Below, piece after piece: positions 32,762 to 41,394 of a stretch of DNA of 64,000 nt. Each line of letters begins with the position of its first letter. The stretch's first letter is position 1. The translations under genes and the position numbers were made by a program. The DNA is from Bacteroidales bacterium (GTDB taxonomy: Bacteria; Bacteroidota; Bacteroidia; Bacteroidales; F082), in contig JAEFAE010000005.1 in the NCBI GenBank assembly GCA_016291135.1, forward strand, positions 1 to 64,000, read 5' to 3'. The notes beneath the pieces were generated by a model that worked only from the letters and a program-made list of their open reading frames with translations, had not been told where the DNA came from and made no database searches.

Positions 32762-33325
32762 TCAGTCCTTCGATGGCTTCCGCCCAGTCCCTTTGAGACG
32801 GGCTTCTCTTTCCTCGACTAAGGCCTTCACTTTTTTTAGCAGGGCGTTCTCGGCCCGAAGGTACTCGTTCTCATAGCGGAGCCGTTCCAGCTCCGTCATC
32901 TCCTCCGGTTTCTTTTTCTTCGGTCTACCCATGTCTTTCCTCGGTCTTCCCAGGGGCTTGCCCAGCAGCGCCTCCTTCCCGCCTGATACGTACTGCTTGC
33001 GCCAACTCCTTATCGCAGATTCGCTCACCCCTCGGTTTAACATAATGTCTGACAAAGGTAGGTGTTTTTCCTCGTAATCCGCTATCACCTCTAACTTTTC
33101 TTCTACCGTAAAGTGGCTCTTCCTCTTCTTGACAAGGGCTGAAGAGCCCTCGGCCTGGTATCTCTCCCATAGATACCTCAACAACCCGCCATTGATGCCA
33201 TAGTGGACGTGGATGTAGGTAGGGCTGTATCCAGCCTCCAACATCTTCATATACTTCAGGCGATTCTCATAGGTGTGTTTGTTTCTCTTTTTGGACATAA
33301 AAAACCCCGAAAGTTTTTTGTCCAA
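32762..33325 (-). CDS. IS150-like OrfA
   Basis: A 187-residue protein with two helix-turn-helix units (about 15-60 and 70-120) and a leucine-zipper-like end (ELERLRYENEYLRAENALLKK). It binds the IS ends. The minus strand carries AAAAAAAG at 32837-32830 within its last 30 codons, which is the programmed -1 frameshift site for making the OrfAB transposase. Confidence 0.9.
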   Translation of the reverse strand: MDKKLSGFFMSKKRNKHTYENRLKYMKMLEAGYSPTYIHVHYGINGGLLRYLWERYQAEGSSALVKKRKSHFTVEEKLEVIADYEEKHLPLSDIMLNRGVSESAIRSWRKQYVSGGKEALLGKPLGRPRKDMGRPKKKKPEEMTELERLRYENEYLRAENALLKKVKALVEEREARLKGTGRKPSKD

Positions 33326-33419
33326 CTTTCGGGGTTCAGGTCAACCTTCTGAAAAAAACTTCGGCCTTCCTCTGCGCAACAAACGATATCGTTAGGAATC
33401 CCTGATACGTTTAGGCACC

Positions 33420-33873
33420 ATGCTCTTCCTGTGTCTAAGCATCAACTCTGATCATGTAAAGTTTTTTATTGAAAGATTCGAAAAAGGGGCGTTTACACTG
33501 AAATCAGTTAGAAGACTGACAGCGAAAAAAAATCCAAGAAGTCGTTGCGCGCAAGGACGATCTTTCTGATTCCATGAAAAACAAAATGAAAGACTGGTTC
33601 GCAAGTTTTGGAGCGTTGTCGTCAACTGACACAGATTATATTGAACAGTACTACGGTATCCTTCAAGAACTATTGTTAGCTGGTTTGAAGAAGAATATTT
33701 CTTTTAAAAGTCCTACGGGACAGCATACCTTGCTTACTCAGCACATCGTAGGTCAGGAGAAAGCATTGGAGTTTGACCGATTTATTGTTATATCTATTGC
33801 AGGAACTGTTTGCCGTCTGGATTCATTGTCCTTGCATAAACCTTCAGTTTATTGTCTCTATTTTTACTTATAA
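33420..33873 (+). pseudogene. Frameshifted gene of unknown family
   Basis: Two frames make one protein-like sequence if a slip is allowed at an A8 run (33525-33532). The first frame, from ATG 33420, gives KFFIERFEKGAFTLKSVRRL and the second gives IQEVVARKDDLSDSMKNKMK, then a 76-residue helical stretch. The second frame alone is open from 33574 to 33873. Its last 25 codons are hydrophobic and look non-homologous. I recognise no family. The insertion of the IS just upstream may have truncated it. Confidence 0.35.
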
Positions 33874-33877
33874 CTTC

Positions 33878-33907
33878 TTGATAGTTGTCGTAAATTTATT
33901 ATTTTTG
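33878..33907 (+). promoter_or_regulatory. Promoter of the histidine kinase operon
   Basis: TTG (33878-33880), 19 bp, TATTTTTG (33900-33907), a strong match, giving a leader of about 65 bases before ATG 33981. Confidence 0.65.
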
Positions 33908-33980
33908 ACGTCGCAAATCTGGTTGCAGACAATCACGCTGCAAAACCAAGGTTTGCACCGACATTTGACAAGAATAAACA

Positions 33981-36377
33981 ATGATTGACAGCACTTCATC
34001 ATCAGACATTAAACAGCTAATAGCCGAATGCGGCAACGAGGCAATGAAAAAAATCCTTGACAGCCATCTTCCCGAAAAACTGACAGAATTAGCGAAAGCA
34101 CTAGCAAATTATTATCAGTGTTGCTATTGTGGCATCGGAACAATTGATGGTGACTATGCCGAAGACCGTGCCTGCTGGCCCCAAGGACTACCCGCGAAGA
34201 TGAAGAGAGGCAAACGAAAAGAGGGTCAAAGTGAATACCTTTTGTTCAAAGCCCTTGAAAAGAATGGGAACCCCACAGTTGTAATTTACGGGAAAAATGA
34301 GATTGAAAAAGCAATTAATTCCAAAGCCTATCATGAAAATTATGGTGATTTTGAGTTTTGTTCCATTATCATTTTTCGTGAAAGAGACGAATCACCACAT
34401 GGATATATCCAGTTCCTGAGTGCTGAAAAACCAATTGGAGAGGCTGTAGATTTCCCATTTGCAGAAGATATTCTTCGATTAATTTTTACTATTAAATTAT
34501 GGTATGCACGAAAAGACGAGCATTCCTTCAGAGAAGATTTTGATTTCATCAACTTTATTTCCCAACAGACAGATGATGTGGACTTGATTCTTCAAAAAAT
34601 CATGGAGTATTTGTCCGAAACGTTTAATGCTGGAATTATTTCATACCGAATCCCATTGCTTGTCGGTTCTGATAGAAAGCCTGTTTTTTATCTTCGGAAG
34701 TGGTATATCAGAGACGACATCCAAGACAAAGAACATATTCGTGAGGAGCATTTTACCAAAAGGCTGTTAATCGGACAGGATGAGATGGATGGGGGAAAAG
34801 AATTAAGTCGCAATAACCATGTCTTTCCCATCTTTACCTGCAATCCTGAGGATATTATCAAATTAACCGACGAACAGTTATTGAAAGACAAGGCGGTGAT
34901 TATCCCCATTATCCGAGTCCATGCTGAGAAAAATGAGTGTATAAATAATCTGAAAGCAGATATGTTATGCGAAGGAAATAAAGAATTTGCCTCACATTTT
35001 GAAAAATACCTTGGAGTATTTAATCTACGGATTTTCGAAGTTGCAGAAAACTCTGAGGATAATACTGTTCTCAGATTAGCAACTATGGCAAAGCATATTT
35101 CCTCTATGCTAAGCACTATTGTCACTGAACAAGAGAATCAATCTTTGAGAAAATTTCAGGTTCAATTAAGAAGTACATCGTTCGCAAGAATTGGAGAATT
35201 TGATGAACAATGTGCTAAGATATTGTGTGACTCAGTTGGAGCAGAAGCCTGTGCAATATACAAATATGTAAGACAGCAAGATAAAATGATACTTACGGCT
35301 ACCTATCCAAATGACATGCGTATTTATTCTTCAGGTAATATAATAGTAGAATTCCATAAAGACTTTGGCATAACTCTTGTGAATATTAACAACAGGTTTA
35401 ATCCCCAAAAAGTGAGACCAGACGTTGATGATTCAAGTTATGTTGTCAAATACAAGAATAGACAACTAAACTCGCTGTTATTGAAACCAATAATAAAAAA
35501 GGACGGTTCGAAGTTAGGAATGATATTGCTGCTAGGAAAACGACAGGAGGGGAGCGAGAAACTTGTATCAAAAACCTATTGGGAACAAGACAGGAGATAT
35601 ATCGAGTTCATGGTGGATATTCTTGGTCGGATTGAAGAGTCGGACTCGGAAAGACTGACATTTCTACAGCAGTTGTCTCATGAACTCCGCTCGCCTATCA
35701 CACAAATGGTATCTGGAAACGAGTTGCTGATTGAAACATATAAGCGGAACAAAAATGAGTTATACAGAGGAAAGCCAATCACAGACTATACAATAGGTGC
35801 GCTTGAAGACAATGTGCGGCAGACGATGATGTTCAAGCAAATAATTGGTGATGTTCAATTTATCTATTCACTAAGTAAAGGTGAAGTGTCATACAATCTG
35901 GAAAATGTAGATATTAAAGAATGCATTCTTGATTGCATCAAGTTGTTTGAGAAAGTCCCAGATTCTATTCTGGAAACTCCAAAACGACTAAGTTTTAACA
36001 CTCAGTTGCGACAACTTCCTGTGACTCTTTTCGTGGATAGAGAAAGAATCAAGCAGGTCTTTATTAATCTTCTGAAGAATGCAGTACAATATGCTGATGA
36101 CCATAGTATAATTACTATCAGATACAACTATAATGACGAAATAAAGAGCCACGAAATAGACTTTATTAACTATGGCATCGGCGTGGACCAGAGCAAAGGA
36201 AACCGATTGTTCCAGTTATGGGAGCGAGGTGGAAACGCCCAGCGGCTGCGTCCAAGTGGTACAGGCATGGGACTGTTTATAGTACAAGAAATCATGAAAG
36301 CCCATGAAGGAGAATGCTGTATCAAGAGATATTACAATCCAACAATATTCACAGTGAGAATACCCTTAAAGAAATAG
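33981..36377 (+). CDS. Cytosolic sensor histidine kinase with GAF-like N-terminus
   Basis: A 798-residue protein without membrane segments. Residues 1-550 contain probably two or three GAF-like sensor folds (for example about 20-180, 190-380 and 400-540). The kinase core has His567 in QLSHELRSPITQ, the N-box FINLLKNAVQY (about 694-704), G1 NYGIGVD, an F-box LFQLWERGG and G2 GTGMGLFIV (about 759-767), so it is intact. It is the first of three genes with a lone receiver and a membrane protein. The input is unknown. The layout resembles two-component defence systems such as Detocs, as an inference. Confidence 0.85.
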   Translation: MIDSTSSSDIKQLIAECGNEAMKKILDSHLPEKLTELAKALANYYQCCYCGIGTIDGDYAEDRACWPQGLPAKMKRGKRKEGQSEYLLFKALEKNGNPTVVIYGKNEIEKAINSKAYHENYGDFEFCSIIIFRERDESPHGYIQFLSAEKPIGEAVDFPFAEDILRLIFTIKLWYARKDEHSFREDFDFINFISQQTDDVDLILQKIMEYLSETFNAGIISYRIPLLVGSDRKPVFYLRKWYIRDDIQDKEHIREEHFTKRLLIGQDEMDGGKELSRNNHVFPIFTCNPEDIIKLTDEQLLKDKAVIIPIIRVHAEKNECINNLKADMLCEGNKEFASHFEKYLGVFNLRIFEVAENSEDNTVLRLATMAKHISSMLSTIVTEQENQSLRKFQVQLRSTSFARIGEFDEQCAKILCDSVGAEACAIYKYVRQQDKMILTATYPNDMRIYSSGNIIVEFHKDFGITLVNINNRFNPQKVRPDVDDSSYVVKYKNRQLNSLLLKPIIKKDGSKLGMILLLGKRQEGSEKLVSKTYWEQDRRYIEFMVDILGRIEESDSERLTFLQQLSHELRSPITQMVSGNELLIETYKRNKNELYRGKPITDYTIGALEDNVRQTMMFKQIIGDVQFIYSLSKGEVSYNLENVDIKECILDCIKLFEKVPDSILETPKRLSFNTQLRQLPVTLFVDRERIKQVFINLLKNAVQYADDHSIITIRYNYNDEIKSHEIDFINYGIGVDQSKGNRLFQLWERGGNAQRLRPSGTGMGLFIVQEIMKAHEGECCIKRYYNPTIFTVRIPLKK

Positions 36378-36442
36378 CGGCAGCCACAATACCATATTTA
36401 TGAAAGAATAAAACTCATAATGTAACATAATTCAATCAAACA

Positions 36443-36904
36443 ATGAAAAAGATACTTTTTTTTGATGATGAGCCATTCTATGTTAATCTGTTGATTGACA
36501 ACCTTGAATTAAACCATGGCTGGACAGCAGATAATAAAGGCAAAATAAAATATATTTCGGACCCTGCGGAAATGATTGATGAAATAAAGTCAAGTAATTT
36601 GTATGACCTGTTTGTTCTGGACATCATGATTCCCTCTTATGAAATTGAAAAAAAAGGTATTTTCAATAAGAAAGAAATTCAAAGAATCGAGAGAGACAAC
36701 AATATGGGCATACTGATAGCTGAGAAGATCAGAGCTTTTGAAAAATACAAAACGACTCCCATCATCTTCTTGTCAGCAAAAGGAGATAGAGAAATCCCCA
36801 TTTCATTAGGAGCCCCTGTTGATTGTGTCACAAAACCAACACTTGCCAGAGATTTTTCAAATAAAATGGAAAATATGCTATCATCACAAAATCAAGCCAT
36901 ATGA
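36443..36904 (+). CDS. Stand-alone receiver-domain protein
   Basis: A 153-residue CheY-like protein with the acidic pair Asp8-Asp9, the phosphate acceptor Asp60 in VLDIMIP, Ser in FLSAKG and Lys in TKPTL. About 20 extra residues after Asp60 (YEIEKKGIFNKKEIQ) lengthen one loop. There is no output domain. It starts 65 bp after the kinase gene and overlaps the membrane-protein gene by 4 bp, so the phosphoryl group may go no further than this protein or it may act by contact with the next product. Confidence 0.85.
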   Translation: MKKILFFDDEPFYVNLLIDNLELNHGWTADNKGKIKYISDPAEMIDEIKSSNLYDLFVLDIMIPSYEIEKKGIFNKKEIQRIERDNNMGILIAEKIRAFEKYKTTPIIFLSAKGDREIPISLGAPVDCVTKPTLARDFSNKMENMLSSQNQAI

Positions 36905-37617
36905 AACGTGTTTTATTGTTTGTTCTATGCTTTTTGCCGCTACTAGGATTACAAGCACAAGAGCTTTCCGATACCAGTAGCAATTATCTGGTAGAAGAAT
37001 TTTCTAATCAAATAGAGCATAATGATCCACCTACACAGGATACAGTATCAACGCTCACCCTACTAATAAATATGGCTAACAATTCATTGACCAGTTGTAA
37101 TAACCAGATAGAGCAATGGTCTCTAATATTGACTATTCTTTCAATTTTTTTGACAGGAGTGGGAGTCTTTGGCGTCTCAAGAATTAGACGTTTAGAAAGA
37201 AGATATTCACGGTTTGAAAAAAGCGAGGAATCGCAGCGTCAGAAAAATGAGATTTTAGCATATTATATACGGAGGTTAAGCGACTGGCTGTATAGAGAGA
37301 GTTTTAATTCAATAAATACTAGCGCAGAAACAGCAATGAATGATAGACAATACGAATCCATGAAGGATGTATATATAGGATATCAACTTATTAGACTGAG
37401 TGTCACAATTATTCCCAATGAAAATAAACGGGCTGAAGAAACAAAACGGGCTATTAAGGAGATAGAACAAGCGTTAAACCAAATCGTTGGGAGAGGAGGC
37501 AAGGATGATCTAAAAGCACTGCAAGAAATGGCCGAATTTGAAATAAACAAAGTTAAGAAGAAAATGCTAAAGAAAGCTGCAAAAGAACTTCAAGACAGAT
37601 TGATAAATCATGGTTAA
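36901..37617 (+). CDS. Membrane protein with cytosolic helical domain
   Basis: A 238-residue protein. The signal peptide (1-20, LFVLCFLPLLGLQAQ) leads to a short periplasmic segment, then one transmembrane helix (about 78-98, LILTILSIFLTGVGVFGV) and a cytosolic helical, charged domain of 140 residues. I do not recognise it. Its coupling by ATGA overlap to the receiver gene suggests it is the output of that pathway, perhaps a membrane effector. Confidence 0.7.
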   Translation: MKRVLLFVLCFLPLLGLQAQELSDTSSNYLVEEFSNQIEHNDPPTQDTVSTLTLLINMANNSLTSCNNQIEQWSLILTILSIFLTGVGVFGVSRIRRLERRYSRFEKSEESQRQKNEILAYYIRRLSDWLYRESFNSINTSAETAMNDRQYESMKDVYIGYQLIRLSVTIIPNENKRAEETKRAIKEIEQALNQIVGRGGKDDLKALQEMAEFEINKVKKKMLKKAAKELQDRLINHG

Positions 37618-38194
37618 CTTTCTCTTGGAGTGTGTTTTTGACTAATAACTAAATGACAGGGAGAGGTCTGTCTCTTGGTGTTTTTTAACTGCAACTGCAA
37701 CAAATCAGTCTTCGAATTGGACTTTCAATTGAGATTGTTGTCAAAAAACAAAACAACTGGTCAAAGGATATTACGTCCTGGATAATGCATCTATATTCGT
37801 TGTTGTTCAGTCCAAAAGACGTGATAACTGTTTTTAGTTCAAATGATATTTTTTCCCATCTCTACACTTGAAAAATTACTAATATTTCAAAGGTGCAATG
37901 AATAATTAACATTCCTTAAAGGACGGTGAAACCATCATAAAATGATTAACGTCATGTATGAAGATAGTATGCTGTTTCACTCCGGCTTTCCAGCAGAGAG
38001 TTTATGAAGTGAGCTTCAACTGCTTTGAGTTTATAACACGGCATCTCCCTATTAATGAGTCAATTATATAATGTATTTGGGAATTTGGCCAGTTTTCATT
38101 TGGGAACTTGGCATAAAAAGACCAAGACTAAGGCGAAGTTAGATGCCAATTTAGGCCATCCATCTTTTGTCACCAAAGGCAAAATTATTGTTTA
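37618..38194. other. Intergenic region without a supported gene
   Basis: A weak hairpin with a T-run at about 37661-37685 (GGGAGAG, CTCT, then TTTTTT) may end the kinase operon. The rest, to the MNT promoter, is AT-rich. A 107-codon frame at 38055 overlaps the real MNT gene and has no family features. Confidence 0.4.
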
Positions 38195-38225
38195 TTGCCA
38201 TTATTCCAAAAAAGCATTATCTTTG
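38195..38225 (+). promoter_or_regulatory. Promoter of the MNT/HEPN pair
   Basis: TTG (38195-38197), 20 bp, TATCTTTG (38218-38225), the best promoter match in the window, 23 bp before ATG 38249. Confidence 0.7.
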
Positions 38226-38248
38226 CACCGAAGTAAAAAGTTCCAATC

Positions 38249-38563
38249 ATGTCTCGGAAAGAGATTGTTTTACAGATCCAGATGCTCATGCGGAGGCTGT
38301 TTCCCACCGCAGAGGTCATTTTGTATGGTAGCGAAGCCCGCAACGAGGCAAGGCCTGATAGTGATATCGACCTCCTAATCCTCGTCGACGGTGACAAGCT
38401 TACCTTATCTCAGGAGGATGCCATCACCACTCCGTTGTACGAGTTGGAGCTTAAAACCGGCGTGGCCATCAGCCCCATCGTCATGCTGAAAAAGCAGTGG
38501 GCCAACCGGCCAATGATTACGCCATTTTACCTTAACATCATAAAAGAAGGAATCAGACTATGA
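38249..38563 (+). CDS. MNT-type nucleotidyltransferase (antitoxin)
   Basis: A 104-residue minimal nucleotidyltransferase with GSEARNEARPDSDIDLLI, that is the GSxxR helix and the Asp-x-Asp metal pair. In characterised MNT/HEPN pairs this protein adds AMP to the HEPN partner and silences it. The next gene overlaps by 4 bp and is the HEPN protein. The pair is intact, unlike the fragment at 29948. Confidence 0.92.
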   Translation: MSRKEIVLQIQMLMRRLFPTAEVILYGSEARNEARPDSDIDLLILVDGDKLTLSQEDAITTPLYELELKTGVAISPIVMLKKQWANRPMITPFYLNIIKEGIRL

Positions 38564-38964
38564 GCGGACTGGATGATGATAGCAGAAATGCGTTGGTCGA
38601 ATACCGTCTCGAACGGGCTTATAAGACAATGGAGGAAGCCGCGCTTTTGGAAGAAAAAGACTATTACAACGCGGCAGTGAATAGGTTGTATTACGCCTGT
38701 TACTACGCCACCGAAGCTTTGCTGCTGAAGAACAAGATTGAAGCCAAGTCACATGCAGGTGTCAAAGCCATGCTGGGGCTCCATTTTGTCTCGAAAGGTC
38801 TGATTCCCGTAAACATTGGCAAGATCCTCTCAACTCTATACGAAAAGCGTCAAAGTGGTGACTATGACGATTTCATCTATTGCGATAAAGAGATGACCGA
38901 CGATCTCACAGTCCAGGCCAAAACTTATATCGATAACCTTTCCCAGTTAATAAGAGGGGAGTAG
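38560..38964 (+). CDS. HEPN-domain protein (toxin)
   Basis: A 134-residue helical protein with NRLYYACYYATEALL (about 47-61), SHAGVKAMLGLHF and YEKRQSGDYDD (the KRQ segment typical of this HEPN group). The RxxxxH site of ribonuclease HEPN proteins is not clear, so RNA cleavage is not shown. It is the second gene of the MNT/HEPN pair. Confidence 0.9.
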   Translation: MSGLDDDSRNALVEYRLERAYKTMEEAALLEEKDYYNAAVNRLYYACYYATEALLLKNKIEAKSHAGVKAMLGLHFVSKGLIPVNIGKILSTLYEKRQSGDYDDFIYCDKEMTDDLTVQAKTYIDNLSQLIRGE

Positions 38965-38996
38965 CCAATATTATCACAGAATTCCTAGAAACCTTT

Positions 38997-39027
38997 GTGC
39001 TGGCCTTTTTTGGTCAGCACTTTTTTT
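38997..39027 (+). terminator. Terminator of the MNT/HEPN operon
   Basis: GTGCTGGCC and GGTCAGCAC form a stem around TTTTTT, followed by a run of seven T, 32 bp past the HEPN stop. Confidence 0.88.
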
Positions 39028-39034
39028 CAGTAAT

Positions 39035-39130
39035 CCACCCAGCAGCGGAGTTCCGCGCTCCTCCGCTATCGCTCCGTAGCGCTCCACATCTTGTTCATCC
39101 CACCCACAAAACCTGCTGGAGGCTACAGCC
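39035..39130. repeat. GC-rich intergenic repeat (third copy)
   Basis: CTCCGCTATCGCTCCG (39061-39076) is shared exactly with 31581-31596. GCTCCACATCTTGTT, then CATCCCACCCA (39081-39105) matches 18112-18136 with about two changes, and CTGGAGGC follows in both. It is therefore a composite dispersed element shared by three intergenic places. Confidence 0.65.
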
Positions 39131-39132
39131 AC

Positions 39133-39167
39133 AAAAAAAGGATTCCCAGCCTCACGACCGGGAATCC
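39133..39167 (-). terminator. Terminator of the M15 peptidase gene
   Basis: GGATTCCC (39140-39147) and GGGAATCC (39160-39167) form an 8-bp stem. On the minus strand it is followed by CTTTTTTT. Confidence 0.8.
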
Positions 39168-39200
39168 AAAAACGCATGAAAAAAAAAATATGGATCAAAG

Positions 39201-39563
39201 CTACTTGAGCTCAAAGTGGCACTTGTCAACAAAGCTTTTCCAGTTGCCACCCCAGCCGATTTCAACATCCAGTTCCTTGGCCACTTGGAACATCAGTTCG
39301 GCCAAGTCTTCAAACCTGGACCAATCGACCTCTTTCCGATTCATGGTGAGAGGGTAGAGGTCAACCGCTTTCCCAACCAAGTGCTTCGACTTCATCGTCC
39401 GCGACTTCCCCTGCTTCACATATTCACGCTGCTTCGCTTCGCTACGCAACCCTTCGGACACATTGAACGGGAACCTGCACCGCGTTGCGCATTCCATCAC
39501 AACCGCCTTCAGACGCTCATCCACGCCCTCCAGCCTTTTCTTCGATAATTCCGATAGTTCCAT
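39201..39563 (-). CDS. M15-type peptidase, endolysin-like
   Basis: A 120-residue D-Ala-D-Ala or L-Ala-D-Glu peptidase with SKHLVGKAVDLYP (His and Asp zinc ligands, about 60-70) and FVDKCHFEL (third ligand His117). There is no signal peptide. The short single-domain form is that of phage endolysins and their relatives. It ends 72 bp before the SNase gene begins on the same strand and sits among other phage-like genes. Confidence 0.88.
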   Translation of the reverse strand: MELSELSKKRLEGVDERLKAVVMECATRCRFPFNVSEGLRSEAKQREYVKQGKSRTMKSKHLVGKAVDLYPLTMNRKEVDWSRFEDLAELMFQVAKELDVEIGWGGNWKSFVDKCHFELK

Positions 39564-39635
39564 AACTTGTTCTCCTTTCTTTTGTTCCGTCCCTTCGTCC
39601 CCTTTTCAAGAGGGTTCTGCGAAGCGACGGAAGAT

Positions 39636-40322
39636 TCATTCCTTATTCCTATATGCGTCTCGCTCAGCCTTGCTCATTCTGCGCCATCGCCAAGGTGCCA
39701 CTGGCCGGTCATCACGCCAAAGCCCGAAACCGTTCCATCGGGCTTCATTCTCCAGCTGAGCATAGCGGGGATTGCTGTCATGTTCCTTGAAATGCCACGC
39801 CAAACCTTGACGAAGCAACTCTTCGGCGACATCTTCGCAATCCAGATAGACCGTCGCAATCCATCGGCCATAGAAGTCCTTCTGCTTCAGTTTCAGTCCG
39901 ACGGTCTTTCCGCCGATGAGTGAGTAAAGATGCAGCGTGGCCACATCGCCATAAAACTGTCCTCGTTCCGGCGCAACGATGCCGTTGATCCTGACTACCA
40001 CCTTGGTGAGCTCATACGCCCACGGATTCACACCCGGATTGCCGCTCTCGGCCAAACGCCCCTCGAAGGTGTCCCCATCGATGACCCTGCTGACTTTCAG
40101 GCAAACCAGCGAACTGCTATCATTCTCCAAACGCTTTGAGATTAACTCTGCAAGACTCTCGGTGACTCCTTTTGTCAGGTTGTTCGAAGAACCAATTACC
40201 ATTCCCTTGTGTGCGCTCGCCGCTTCGCGGCTCGCGCAACCACAAGCTCTGCTTTCTGTTTTCTCCAGACAGCCGAAAGAAAGCATAAGAAATGCGACTG
40301 CCATAATCAAAAACTTCTTCAT
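39636..40322 (-). CDS. SNase-like (thermonuclease) lipoprotein
   Basis: A 228-residue protein with a lipoprotein-like N-terminus (FLMLSFGC, Cys18) and a staphylococcal nuclease domain at about 70-200. The catalytic set is visible as DGDTF, an Arg near RINGIVAPE and a later Arg in GRWIATVYLD. The tail has the usual EARWNGFGLW. It would cut DNA or RNA in the periplasm. It lies upstream of the M15 gene on the same strand. Confidence 0.88.
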   Translation of the reverse strand: MKKFLIMAVAFLMLSFGCLEKTESRACGCASREAASAHKGMVIGSSNNLTKGVTESLAELISKRLENDSSSLVCLKVSRVIDGDTFEGRLAESGNPGVNPWAYELTKVVVRINGIVAPERGQFYGDVATLHLYSLIGGKTVGLKLKQKDFYGRWIATVYLDCEDVAEELLRQGLAWHFKEHDSNPRYAQLENEARWNGFGLWRDDRPVAPWRWRRMSKAERDAYRNKE

Positions 40323-40345
40323 AATCTATTGTTTTTAAGGTCTTG

Positions 40346-40413
40346 CAAAAATATGGCAAAAATCCCTTTCAAAATCAAGTCAAATTCGCTCAAAATCAGT
40401 CAAAAGCAATCAA
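40346..40413 (-). promoter_or_regulatory. Promoter with helically phased TCAA tracts
   Basis: TATTTTTG (minus, 40353-40346) with TTG 22 bp upstream (40378-40376). TCAA occurs at 40369, 40380, 40390, 40400 and 40410, spaced 10-11 bp. On the plus strand a second -7 element, TATTTTTG (40441-40448), may serve the DUF6266 gene. Confidence 0.5.
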
Positions 40414-40578
40414 GAAATCTAAATTCAGCTATAATCCACTTATTTTTGCGCAACCGCCGCCTAAAATGGCGTGTCTCGCCGCATCAAAAACACTATAAAG
40501 ATTATGAAATGCTGCGTTACCCATGAATGGCGACGGCTTATAGTTCATTTATTTATCAACCCCTAAAATCTATTTATC

Positions 40579-41247
40579 ATGGGTAAAATCAAACAAGGAA
40601 TCCTCGGAGGATTCAAAGGAAAAGTCGGAACCGTCATTGGTTCCTCTTGGAACGGCATCGCCTATATGAAAGGCCAAGCCCAAAGCGTCAGGAACCCAAA
40701 AACTGCCGCACAAATGACTCAACGCAACTTTTTTAAAGAGGTTCAAGAGCTGGCTGCACAGATCTCAAACGAACAGCTCGCTTTTCTGTTCCCCAACTCC
40801 CCCAAAAACATGACTCGTCGCAACATGCTCGCCCAGCAACTTGCTGCTGATCCCATTATCACCGATAATGAAAAGCATGTTAACCTGTCCTGTCTTACCA
40901 CCATTGGCAACGCCCCTACGGCAGAGCTCCCCGCAGTCACCATTGAGGCTAATGAAAACTTTCTCAACATTTTTTGGCAGGATGAAACCGACATTCGCTC
41001 TCTCCACGCCAACGAATACCCCACTGTGTTTGTGGCCAATGTTACCAAAAAGAAGATTTTTCTGGTCAACTCCACAGTAGCACTCGGTTCGGAAGCCACT
41101 GTCAACATGCAAGCCAATCTTGCAGCTTACGGAGAATCTGGAGACACCTTCTCAGGCTTCATGCTACTCACCGGAGCTACAGCTGCACCTCAAGGATTCA
41201 CCAATCTGAAAGTCACGGAACGTCCAGCACGTGTCATTAGCGAATAA
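40579..41247 (+). CDS. DUF6266 family protein
   Basis: A 222-residue protein that opens MGKIKQGILGGFKGKVGTVI and continues SSWNGIAYMKG, the marked start of DUF6266, a family restricted to Bacteroidetes and often near phage-like or integrated elements. The role is unknown. It could be a structural or binding protein. A terminator follows. Confidence 0.85.
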   Translation: MGKIKQGILGGFKGKVGTVIGSSWNGIAYMKGQAQSVRNPKTAAQMTQRNFFKEVQELAAQISNEQLAFLFPNSPKNMTRRNMLAQQLAADPIITDNEKHVNLSCLTTIGNAPTAELPAVTIEANENFLNIFWQDETDIRSLHANEYPTVFVANVTKKKIFLVNSTVALGSEATVNMQANLAAYGESGDTFSGFMLLTGATAAPQGFTNLKVTERPARVISE

Positions 41248-41271
41248 TTCCTCCCTAGGAGACAATTCTTG

Positions 41272-41300
41272 GAAAGCCGCCCATCAGGACGGCTTTTTTA
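41272..41300 (+). terminator. Terminator of the DUF6266 gene
   Basis: AAAGCCG (41273-41279) and CGGCTTT (41290-41296) form a stem followed by a T-run. Confidence 0.88.
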
Positions 41301-41394
41301 GGTACTTTTATGAACTTGATTGGATAGGGACCAACTCTATACCAACTCCGAATCAAGTCTTACTAAACATGAACCTTTTCAAATTATTACTAAC

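Larger units (their letters stand above)
31901..33342 (-). mobile_element. IS3-family (IS150-like) insertion sequence
   Basis: A 1442-bp element with imperfect terminal inverted repeats of 24 bp (left GATGTGACCCCCAG..., right, inverted, GACCTGAACCCCGA..., both continuing into AAGTTGGACA), 19 of 24 matching. AACCT directly flanks both ends (31896-31900 and 33343-33347), a target duplication. Length, two overlapping-frame genes, a DDE transposase and an A7G slippery site all fit the IS150 group. Intact reading frames and a clean duplication suggest a fairly recent insertion. Confidence 0.88.

Noticed and set aside
38055-38378. 107-codon plus-strand frame
   Set aside because: It overlaps the start of the MNT gene, whose promoter lies inside it.
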